DNA of 64,000 nt from Phorcus lineatus (taxonomy: Eukaryota > Mollusca > Gastropoda > Trochida > Trochidae), in the NCBI GenBank assembly GCA_921293015.1, contig OV121091.1, positions 27,636,839-27,700,838 on the forward strand, given 5' to 3'. Shown piece by piece: positions 1 through 11,010 of this stretch. The notes below the pieces were generated by a model that saw nothing but the letters and a program-made list of their open reading frames with translations, did no database searches and had not been told where the DNA came from. Position 1 is the stretch's first letter. Each line of letters begins with the position of its first letter. The position numbers and the translations under genes were made by a program.

Positions 1-712
1 TTCCCAAGATGTCAAGAGTCAATTATTTCAGTCTCTTCTGGTGTTGATTATCAACAAGTCTTCAAGATCTGATGTGAACCTTCTACCAAGAACATTTATT
101 TCACCAACTAACCATTCAATGTTCAGGTAATGAAAATTTTTATGATATGATTTAACCTTTCTATCAAGAGATTGTTCGGTATCATCAGCATATTAATTCA
201 ATTCATATTCAATACCATCAATGGCATTACCTTTGATGTCTTCATTATTGGTTATCATGCAACCAAGATGAAGAAGTGTTGATAGTGGGTCTCCTTTGCC
301 ACATACCCTTTTATAAGCTAAGAAGTCAGAAAAATTAACGTGTTGGTTGACACAAGAAGTTTTATCGTAAGTTGATATATCCATCCATCTGATAATTCAG
401 GGAAAAATCAAATGTGTGCAAAACTAGATTGATAAAAAAATCAATTAAAATAAACAGTCTATGAATGTTTTTTTCTTTGTGTCAAAAAATGTGTCAATAA
501 AGTAATCTTGTGTTTCACCTGGTATGTAACCAGTTTCATTAGAGAATGATTGAATTCATTCAAAGTGGTTTTTAATCTATTCACTTCAATACATGAGTTG
601 ATAATCCTATAAACAGCATATAGTAAACTGATAGGGCTCCAGTTATTTCTTTGTTACATTTTGGAATACAGGTGATAACACATTTCTTCATACTAAAAGA
701 CATATCATCTCC
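1..712 (-). pseudogene. Decayed Tx1/L1-like reverse transcriptase fragment, cut by the left edge
   Basis: Conceptual translation of the minus strand, in several frames, follows the order of a LINE reverse transcriptase. Near 663-680 it reads VITCIPKCNKE. Around 590-625 comes NWSPISLLYAVYRIINSC (the NWRPISLL block). At about 285-310 there is CGKGDPLSTLL (compare CRQGDPLSPYL), followed by IKGNAIDGIEYELN near 193-230. The connector region, WLVGEINVLG then FTSDLEDLLIINTRR, runs down to position 1. The YADD box expected just after GIEYELN is not readable. Several frameshifts and stops separate the blocks, so this is a dead copy. The same blocks occur in the larger element at 49.9-53.05 kb, which suggests the same broad clade. 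It continues beyond the window. Confidence 0.75.
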
Positions 713-983
713 CTGTAACGTTATGTCACCAGATAATTATTATATCATCAAGTTAAATGTGTAACGTTTCTCTATATTTGTTTTGAAGGGGTATCGGGTA
801 TATATCGTGTTTCTATCGTTATGTTATCAGATGTTATAGATTGTGTTTAACTTGTTTCTATAATAATGTTTCTATACGTTACTTTATTAAGTCTGTATTT
901 TTAAAAGTAAAGATGTAACATGGTAACAGTTATCAATACGTTTAAGATCTATCATTAAAAAAATCACCGTTGATATCATACTG

Positions 984-1111
984 CTACATCAGCGAATTTG
1001 TCTCCGCCTAGCTCCATCATATACCCTGATATCCTTCGAGCGTTTTAGGCCGAAGGATATCAGGGTATACATGTATGTTGGAGCTGGGCGGAGACAAATA
1101 CGCTGATGTAG
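984..1111. repeat. Fold-back (near-palindromic) element
   Basis: The arm at 984-1038 and the arm at 1051-1111 are near-perfect reverse complements, separated by a 12-base loop (1039-1050). Both arms share CTACATCAGCG, TTTGTCTCCGCC, AGCTCCA and ACCCTGATATCCTTCG. The right arm has about six extra bases in its middle. Weaker pairing continues a little outside. A partial copy of the right arm is present at 56636-56690, so this is a dispersed repeat, probably a MITE or fold-back transposon. No protein-coding capacity. Confidence 0.8.
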
Positions 1112-4100
1112 CACGATGCATTGATATAATTTCGAATACTTTTCGAGGAAGGGCCAAGGCCATCTTAGAATGTGTTAGTCAAATTATTACAATTCTGTTA
1201 AAATATAAGTAATGTTCCTACCATTTTACTACGGTACAAGAAATATGTTCAAAATGGTCAAATGTGTTTGCTATTTTTCTTGTACAGATAAAAGTCATTT
1301 CGCTGATATTTTCTAAATATTTAATTCATTTGTTAGTAGTTCACCGAAATACGAAACATGCATCATTTTCTTCCTGTCTTCTTGACATAAATGATAAATC
1401 ATTTTGCTACGACCACTGTAAAGTATTAGAAGTATATTATTTTGACAGTTGATAGCGGGTGTTAACACCATTCAAAACCTCATTTTATTAACTTCACAGC
1501 TGATGTTCTTAGCCCACAATTGACGGTACTGTTTAGTCTTAGCATCAAGATTCGCCCGCTGGCAGTTCATCTGAAAAAAAACATGTCCATTACACAACGC
1601 ATTTTCTAAAAATCCTTCGACTGCAAAGGTTATCTTTTTCAAAGTAATTTATTCAAATCTTTCCTCGTGGATATGTCACAGTTTGTCGTCTTAGGCAAAT
1701 TTCAAGATGTAAACACAGTATGAGTATACCATACCAACCACGTTAACATGATTCCATTTCCATCTCTGCCCTCGTAGGGAAGTCAGAACTGAAGTTAGTC
1801 GAGTAATCCTACATAGCTATTTTTACCATAATCGCTTGGTATATATTATTATCTGCACTCTAACGTCTAATTCTGAATAGTATAAACACAAAATGTATCG
1901 ATACAATTAAAAGTTGACCACTTACTGACACTGATCTTGATGAATTATTGAAATATACGAATGATAAGCCAATCTCATCAAGTTTATGGTTATCAGAAAT
2001 TGTGATCTTAATGCAAAACCACAAAAACACTATCCTGACTTCGGTTCTCTTCTTTGTCCTCATTTTAATTCTGTGTTAACATTTTGCTGTTTACTCTAAT
2101 TTGGATGCACCTTGAAATGACTTCGTCGTTGCTATTCTTGATAACTATTTCTTGACGTCAATAATAATAAAATATTCCTTGTATTTAACACATATTGTGG
2201 TGAACATAAGGAGTTACAGAGAAGTTCAAACTTGAATTACTAGTGTTTGCATGTTTGCACGTTCTAAGTCTTATATCTTTACTTCACTACAATGCAACCT
2301 TCATTTACTTATTATCCATATATGAACATGAGGTCTTCTTCTCAAATCCTCTACTAGAAAAGTGACATTCATAAATATTGGATTACTTTAATATGATCAG
2401 AGAGGGCTAAAACAGACCAGACAACGTGCGGATAAAATCCCCTACTTGTCATATTTTATACCTAGAGAGATTAGATCAAGATCATGTACTGTGGGATAAA
2501 GATATTTTATTTACCATCCGCGTTTACGTTGCTTACTGAGTAAAGAATGATAAAGGCTTTGTTTTCAGCAGGATAAGCTGTGTTGTCGATAAATTTGAAA
2601 TCTGAAAGAACATATGAAACTATCAATTATGTCCTAAAATAAAAATAGAACCATTGTCTCCACAGCTCAGAAGGTAAACGTTTTTAGGTTGAGGGGTTAC
2701 AGGTCAAATAACCAAACAATACTAAGGTTTCTCTAACACATCCTTCCAGAATACAATTCATAATCTATATTGGAGGTTGGGGGCATGTTCCATTTACAAA
2801 GATAATATTCTGAAAACTTGAGGTTACTCAAGCAACTGGTCTCTGAGGAGATTGCGTCTCAAGGTTTTAGGGATATTGCTTGCCACGCATATTTGAAGGG
2901 TGCTGAGAGTGGATGAGACGATTTCACAAGTTCATACTATTTAGGTGACCTGATGAGGTAAAAGTGACTTAAAACTTGATTTCAGAAATGACACTGAAGA
3001 AACATCTGCTTATGATTATCGCAAAGTGTACTGCCAGATACAAAAACGTCTACAGTGTAGAAAAGTGGTGATGAACTCAAAGACAATACATGTGTTCGCA
3101 CTTAAATGCATCGTGCTTTCATCAAAGGTCCAAAAGTACCATACCATAAGGACATTTTGGAGAGATACGTATTTTGTAAGATGAGTATAACTCTCACTAC
3201 AGCTCTTCCCTATAAAATCGGGTAACTGTAAATTGAAGATACTTTAGAAAATTGTCGGACAATGTTTGCAAACCAATTCGGTTGTCATGCTGATTTCAAT
3301 CTTCATTTTTATTAGTGATCCCCGTTAAACATTCTCACGTACTATTTTCCTTTAATAAAAAAAAAATTCATGAATAAAAGTGTATGACCAGAGAATTGAA
3401 TTTTAAAGAAAGAGTTTGACCAGAGACTTGTATTCTAAAAGATATTTATAGAGTGCCACAAGGATCTGCCGATTGGTAAAGCAAGTGAGGATTTTAGGAA
3501 AAAATGGGCTGGCTGTTCATCTCTTTATCTATATCTTTATCTACAACTCTGCAGCTTTCCCATCTAAATAACAAACACATGATGTGATATGTTACAAACA
3601 ATTCATTAATCCATAAAAATACACATATATTATTTCCAGCAATTATTTCAACCAATCAATTTTTATTTCAATACTTAAACGCCGCAAGTCCCTAGTACAT
3701 GAATATATCACTTTATCAAATTATGTGCTTGTACAACATTCTTTCGAAGAAGCAGTTGATAATAAATATATCTTGCAAGATTCTGAAATCATTGAGTATT
3801 TGTATTTGTTCATAATGGCAATAGTTTTCTCACATATGTGTATTCATAATCATATATTTCAAGATATTTTGTCCGTAGACTTTTATAGATATGACAAACT
3901 AGGAGGAAATGTAGTCAAACCTATCCATATCTCTAAAGAAGAGTGGCTTGAGATGCCACCCTCCGATCTCTTGATTATCATGATACTGAACAATTGGCTG
4001 TATTGTTTATCAGGCTATGTGCTATAAATCATCAAGGGTCAATTTCTTAAACTTTGAAATAACAAATTATTCTGAAAAAAAATGTTTTATTAGCATTGCT

Positions 4101-7100
4101 TCCGTTATCGTGGAGATCAGAATGTTTACTCATATAAAATTAATACTTTATCTTTGTAAAGGAATCTTCATATTAGATTATAAAAATCATTATTATAAAT
4201 AATAAGGGCCATTGGCTCTTAAAACATAGAACAAAACACGTGTATGGGTTGTTCTAAAAAATACAAATTATATCCCTATATTGACCAAAATACCGATACA
4301 CTGGATTTAAACACTTCGGAGTCAGTTGCCGTTGAATGGACAGTTATTCATAAGTTGAAGAGTTTAATCAACAACAAATGATTATGAAATACATCGTACA
4401 TCACCCTATCAACATTCTAAATTGCGGCAAAATGTTGTTTGAGTTAAGCGATCGGTGGGGTGCATAACCAGAACCGAAATTTCGTTTTACAACCTTTCAA
4501 AACGCAAGGCTGCATGATGCGTATTGTCATGTGAAGTAACAGCATATATTAGTAACATGAACTGGTACTAACATACTGTTTGGTGTATTAGTCTTTAACT
4601 TATTGAATCGTTATTGTGAAGTATTTATTCAGTTCAAATATCATTGTTTACATATATTTACATACATTCAAATGAACTTTAATTAGTCATATTTTCTACA
4701 TGGAGTATTGTTACTTGTCATTCATAATGTACGCATAGACTGGGATTTCAGATAATTGTCTTTCATATCATTTATGGTTTTAATGTAAAGATTGATACTA
4801 CCTTAGCTAATCTTTCCCCATTGGTCTCCATTTTTGTTAAAAATAAAGTATTTGTTTGTTTTTTTGTTGCAATTTATTTCTCTATTTTTATCATTTTATA
4901 GATTTGTAAAATTTTTGGAAATGTAGGAATTTTCTTCTAATGCTCAGTTAATGTATGTATTTTTGGCTAGTAGAATAACATGGCTAAAAGAAAATTGGAG
5001 TCTTGTAAGTAAAAAAAGGATGTAAACACAAAATCGGGTAAAGGAAAAAAGAAAATCTGATTGTCTAAAATTAGTAGCTAAAAGATGCACTTACACCCTG
5101 GACAAAGGACAAATGACCTTGACTGGTCACTGCTATAGCTAAACGATTCAAGAATAGTTGTAATGAAAACGTGTGTCTTCCCTCTTAACAACGGCACAGT
5201 GGTCATTTCCGTATCTCTAATCTCTGGAAGGTGAGAAGCACAATGAGAATACCCACCTGGAGCTCTGGTAATGACATCAATGTAATGACCCGCATCGGGT
5301 AAAAGCTCAACAATACGAATATGGGATCAAAATGATTTGAGCTCAACACACGACATTGTGCACGACAAAGATAATAATCTCCGTAACATTACATAGAATA
5401 ATGCATTAAGTCAATGTTCAGAAAACGGATGGCAGTGGCGGATCCAAAAAATGAGAAGGAGATTATCTCAGAATTCATCGGTGTATTACTGATACTCCGT
5501 CACATTAATTAACCATTGAAGTTGGTAACAGTTATCATTTATGTATGTTGGAGACTCCATGCGGAGTTTTGTCACCTGTAGGGAGCTATATATTTATATA
5601 CATATAGTTACGTATACTTCTAAAGGTAGTGCTGTAAACATAACTTTTAACATTGAATGGTTGCATTACTAACAAGAAGCGACAGAGTGTGTGCTCCTAT
5701 CATACAAAGCCAATATCAAAGTATATTATGGGTAACTTATAACTGGTCATTTCATGTTCATGTTAGAACTTATCTTATTGTATCTTTTTATGATAGCATA
5801 AATGTTCACTTTACTTTATCTTCGTAAAAATGAAGTACATAAGTTACATTAGTACTTATCCCTAGTCCATTTTCCTAATGACTATTCGAATAAAAGCACT
5901 AAACTTGTTGTCAACGTTAGGAAGTTTCATGTCAAAATGAATACAAAAAGAGATAATTTTCCTACTACGATAAGTGAAATTGCTCAGTTGACCTTGTAAG
6001 ATTTATGTATATACACGAACACCTGTCAACCATGTCCATTACTTCCCACCTCTAGTAAATGTTTTTTCAACAACAGGAAATCTACACCCCCATAGAGAAC
6101 AAGCTTTCTCTCTTACATTAGCAATCTGAAGACCACTCATATAGAAAAATACCTCTGTAAATGAACCCTGGTTTACTACGCGGAACATCCATCGAGGGTC
6201 CTGACGTCAATATTTTCTTTTAATGATGAGTCAGTGTCCACAGACGCTAAGCCTAAACGAGTTATTGTAATAAAATTTGAATTACAGGTGTTTACGAAAA
6301 GCATCGTTTAGACAGTATTATCAGTATCTTAGCGGGTTATAAACATGGGTATAAAGTGAAATTGATTTTCCGAGAGTACCAGAGACACACGTACATATAA
6401 AGGTAATCTGAGCTTGAAGACCTCTTGCAAGACAGGCGTTTGCATAGATCTTTCTCGCCCATCAATATGCTAACGAAAGCAGGAGTGGTAACGTGATGCC
6501 TGACTTAAGACACTGAAGACTTACTGTAAATGAAATATTCGTTATATATCAATCCTAAATAAATTGGCAAACGCCAACTCTCTCAAGTAATTTTAGCCAT
6601 TTCCAAACACCACTTTCACATTACTCAATCAAACTCAAACTGTAGTCTCAGTCTAAGTTCTTTTTTATGTTACTTTCATATAAAACAATTTAAGTCTGTT
6701 CATTTGCATTTCATATAATGATACACATGTTTTTATACTAAAAACTTCACTAAGTAGGCACGAGAACCCTGATGCAAATTTCCATGTGTTCACATTATTT
6801 GCTACCCTCAGTTTTTGTCATTGTAATTTCACATAAGCATCGTTTTGTGCCATTCCCATGATTACTTAATATACAATGAGATGCTAGGCAAATGCTTAAA
6901 AATCATAAATAGTAAAAACTCAAAATCAACATAAAAACCAAGACGAACTCTGTCATTTATGTAACGTCGTCTAAATCTGCATTTAGCATTGCTTGAAATT
7001 TACAAGAATGTTTACAATAGAATGAAGAGCTTTTGGAAAGGTTTTCATTGCCTCGGATGCTAGAATTAAACAGCACGGAATGAGAGGTCAACCAGTGACA

Positions 7101-7504
7101 AGTTGTAGAAACAATCGGCACGGTGATAACACTACTTGACAGTGTCCAAGCGTGTAATGTCTATATTGAAGGGAAACTAAAGCCATGATTTAAAGCTGAA
7201 CCATACTACAGTCGGATAGCTAAGTAATAAACTTAACATGAGTTGTTTGTTTGGGCCAGTATGGCAGAGAATCCTTTGAAGATTAATCTAAAACGGTTCT
7301 TTCATCGGTTAAGGTTGTTTAATTATTTCTACGAAGTCTAAAGCTGCTATTTTATGAGTAACATGAATGATTGATCATCTGTTGGAGAATAATTAACTTA
7401 ATTCTTATCCGTCTTTTCTGTACTTGATACAAATTAATTTGTTATAACTCTATGAATTATATACATCCTTCTTAAAGGGGGATGTTAGAAGCTGAAATGA
7501 TTAA
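1112..7504. other. Gene-free AT-rich stretch, nothing recognised
   Basis: I see no recognisable coding exon, RNA gene or clear mobile-element protein here. The longest open stretch, about 100 codons at 3725-4027 plus, has no motif I know, no good flanking splice signals and no neighbour that supports it. I do not call it a gene. Confidence 0.5.
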
Positions 7505-7771
7505 GAAGAACAAGTTCTTATAAATAGTCAACTTCTTCATTGCACGTAATGTGATGTTAGAACGTTATCAAGCAAATGATACAAATTTAATGATTACATG
7601 ATGGAAAATATATACAAACATGAGATGGTGTTTTTACATTTAACTGGTTTGATGTACATGTTGTTTTTACAAGGAGTTTAGAGTAGGGAGTAGTTTATAC
7701 GAGAAACAAGGTTGATGTAGTATCGCATTCAAATAAAGAAGTTGACTATCCATAAGAACTTGTACTTCTTC
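7505..7771. mobile_element. Short element with ~38-bp terminal inverted repeats (MITE-like)
   Basis: The arm at 7505-7540 (GAAGAACAAGTTCTTATAAA then TAGTCAACTTCTTCAT) matches the reverse complement of 7731-7771 (GAAGAAGTACAAGTTCTTAT then GGATAGTCAACTTCTTTATT). There are only a few mismatches and a small indel. About 190 bases without coding capacity lie between them. This is the layout of a non-autonomous DNA transposon. I could not define an unambiguous target-site duplication, so the superfamily is open. Confidence 0.6.
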
Positions 7772-7804
7772 GATATACATCCCGGTGCGCCTTGTGTGAA
7801 TCGT

Positions 7805-8070
7805 GGAAGTTATTTTGCTACCGATCTTGTAATTAATGTATTCATGATTTTCTATGACCGTTAAGAAATAATTTGCTTCCTCTAAATGAATGGTTTATTA
7901 AGTTTACTACCTTTCTATAAAATTTGTATTATCAACTCTTTGTGAATAGAAATATTTAAACATAATACATGTCATTATGCTCATTTTCGTGAATTATATT
8001 ATTTTTTTCGTAGTTTTCGTCATTATACTGTCATTCAAAACAGAATTAGTATAATTCATTTTTGAAATTT
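7805..8070. repeat. Degenerate tandem repeat, left block
   Basis: Imperfect recurrences of a phrase resembling GTCATTTTGCTACCTTTCTA followed by TGAATGGTA are visible: TTTTGCTACC near 7812, GAATGGTTTATTAAG then TTTACTACCTTTCTATAA near 7885-7920, and GTCATTATGCTCATTTTCGTGAAT near 7970. The same phrase recurs many times at 9.29-11.0 kb, so this appears to be the left part of one old array. Unit boundaries are blurred by substitutions and indels. Confidence 0.5.
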
Positions 8071-9289
8071 CAATAAATGATACATCTGCTGAATAAAATG
8101 CTGTTTTACTGTGTAGGTATTTCTAGTATGTAATATTATCATTTTGGGATGATTTCTAGACAGAATACGTTTAGTTGTAATCCATCTTGAAACAGGCCAT
8201 ATTTTCACTAAACAAGGGTCAGATATTTGGCAGTTTCCCCCAAAATTGCTTTGGTCTTGATTAGAAAAAATAGATTTTCTGCAATAGAATATCGGTTAAA
8301 CCAAAAAGACGATCAAAATAGTCAAAATCGCTTAACTTTATGGTACGGTTTTTACAAATGATATTTTGAGATGAAAAAATTTATAAACAAGAGCCAATTA
8401 AGAAAGTTCAGGTTTTGAGGTTGGAATTTTTTTAGTCCCGTGTTGCTTAAATCATATACATTTGTGTCTTTGTATCGCTATGAGTATAATCCGGCAATTT
8501 CCCCTAACGGCACAATATTGCAACTTAATCTACCTGGCAATAGTTCAGCCATTGAAAACAACAAATGCATGATTAACATATTGGTTGTCACCCAGGCCTG
8601 TGCAATGATACAGTCGCACATTAAGGCGTTTGAGTTCTGTAAAGACGACTCAAATTGCAAGGTGCAAAGTCGAATAAAGTTTAGCTTTTGAAAAACGTAC
8701 GGAAATAACTTGAATAATAACTTTTGAAACGGCGTCGCTGATTGCACAACTAACGTTTATTGCATCCAATCAGTGTTCTACATTTCTAGACCAAGAGTCC
8801 TTCGTATTAAGACAGAGGTTGTATTTATGACGGAGCTACCTCTGTTGGGAGAGAATGATGTAAACGGAGAATATTAATAAAGCCGTGCAATACGGAAGAC
8901 GTCTTAGACTTCCTTGTCGCATCGTGAATTCAGTATTGCACGACTGTCGGTTCTACATGAAATTTACGTTCGTCAATCATCGGCAATTCTCGAAACTTTC
9001 CGTTCAAAACAATCATTTTCCTAATTTAAGCAACGGAATAAACGCTTTGTCGAACACTAACTGTGGCAATCTACAGGAAAATGAAATACTAATAGAAATA
9101 ATAAAATGTGTGAATGTCAACAAAATGATCATATGACTCTAATAACTATCAAAAACTTATCAACAAGTTAACGTTTAGTGAGACATTCAATGACTGAGAG
9201 CTACTAAAACCTGAACACATTTGAGTACGTTTATGACGCTTAACCTATCAAACAACTATTGATAACAAATTACTTTTCTATAATTGTTA
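8071..9289. other. Segment interrupting the degenerate tandem array
   Basis: This 1.2-kb stretch lacks the array motif that flanks it on both sides. It holds two open stretches of 83 codons (8440-8691 plus, 8885-9136 plus) and an overlapping minus-strand one (8478-8747), none with a recognisable domain. A 10-base inverted pair, CGTGCAATAC at 8883-8892 and GTATTGCACG near 8932-8941, is present. It could be an insertion into the array or simply part of the array with no surviving units. Confidence 0.35.
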
Positions 9290-11010
9290 TCGAACAATTT
9301 GCTATTTTACTTTTTATTTCGTATTTATTTCGCCACATTTTAATGAATGGCAACAGTAATTTCAATTCAATTACAAAAATGTGTGAAATAAGTTTGCAAT
9401 ATTCGTGAATAATATAAGTTATTTCGGATTATCTAATGAATAATGAAACTCAGTATGCTGCCTTTCAACGAATGTGTCAAGTCATTATGCTTACTTTGAT
9501 TGATATATATGTACGTAGATGTACTACCATTCATGAATGATTCTGGACATTTTCTATCATGCTTTTTTCTATTTGCTATCATGTATGAATTGAAACTATT
9601 TCTTTACTTTTATTTGAATAGCATATATCGATGAACTACTATATGTCGATGGTACAAGTCACCATGCTAACTTTCATTAATTGTTTGATTGTCATTCCTT
9701 TCTATGATTAAATGAGAGGTTACCATGCCTGCTAGCTCTCTTCTTTCATAAGGTACAGTCACTATATGCTGCCCTGCTGTGAAAAGAATAGATCGTTTAG
9801 CTGGAAAGTAAATATACTGTGTACTTTTTTTTAACTAGGGTATTTATCATCGTTCGTAACTACGATACTTTCGTTACTGTCAAATTAATCTGATTTTTCT
9901 TAGAAAACGAATACAATTTGCATGATATCAACAACCATTTGCAATGCACTGTAATGGAAACTTAATGGGACTTAGTAATCTACATGAAAATGATTTCAAA
10001 GTCAGTGCTTTTCCTTTCCCCTTTCAATATCTCAATTTATTTATATCACATTGAATTCTGAAGCGTTCGAAATTAAATTATCAGAATTGGAAACATGAGA
10101 AGGTTATTGAGGTACTAGATATCATAATGTCTACTCATACTCTGCTTACTAACATTATCTCGTTAAAGAACTCATAAAGATTGCAGTCTTAACAGGCAAA
10201 AACTTTGAAATGGAAGTGCACAAAAGCTAAATTGATGCGAAGCGCTATTTGGTACTGATTTTCAAATATTTTTTTTACATCTATTCATGATTAAATGAAA
10301 CGGGCATATATTCAATTCTTCTCATTATGTATGGTACAAATGATTAAGTTATCTTTTTATTAATGATAATATACATCATTTTGCTATCTTTCTTTTAATG
10401 GCATAAGTCACTTTCATTCTATGTATTTACATTCAAATTACTATTTTGCAAATATTGGTATAATTCAATTAGTCATATTTCCTGATGAATTTATTTTGCT
10501 ACTTATCAAACAATTGTATGTCATTTTGCTATCTTACATCCTTAAGTTGCTACCTTTCTATGAGTAGCATATGTCATTTCCCTTTCTTTTGTAAAGTTAC
10601 ATATAGGTAGCATGTTAAACGTTTTGAATGATAATTCAAATATTTTTCTATGGATCATAAAACTCATTCTGCTAACTTCCTCTGATTTCTACAATTAATT
10701 TTTACGATAATTATCTTGGAGTGGTGGACATTTCAGCCAAGTTACTACCATCTTTGAATGGTAAATGGGTTCTTTCTTTCTGTGAATAGTTTGAGGTGAT
10801 GAACTACGAACTACGAACATTTAGTAAGTGCTGGCGAAGTTGTCTGACGCTGTGGACTCGCTCCGAAAAAGTAAAAAAATACTCTTGAACATACATGTAG
10901 TGTGATCCCAAATATAACTGTGACAATTCTAATGATTAGTTTAGTTATTTTGCTACCTGATTAAAAATCCTACAAGTATTTTTTCTATCGTGTCTTTCAT
11001 TGGCACAAGT
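9290..11010. repeat. Degenerate tandem repeat / old minisatellite, right block
   Basis: Variants of a phrase of about 30 bases, TTGCTA-CTTTCTATGAATGG followed by CATAAGTCA, occur repeatedly on the plus strand. Examples start near 9299, 9448, 9485, 9661, 10380, 10494, 10526, 10551, 10668 and 10950, for instance TTGCTATCTTTCTTTTAATG and TTGCTACCTTTCTATGAGTA. Spacing is irregular, which fits a very diverged tandem array. There are no open frames of note and no function can be assigned. Confidence 0.55.

Noticed and set aside
3725-4027. 100-codon plus-strand open frame
   Set aside because: No recognisable motif and no flanking evidence of a gene or element.
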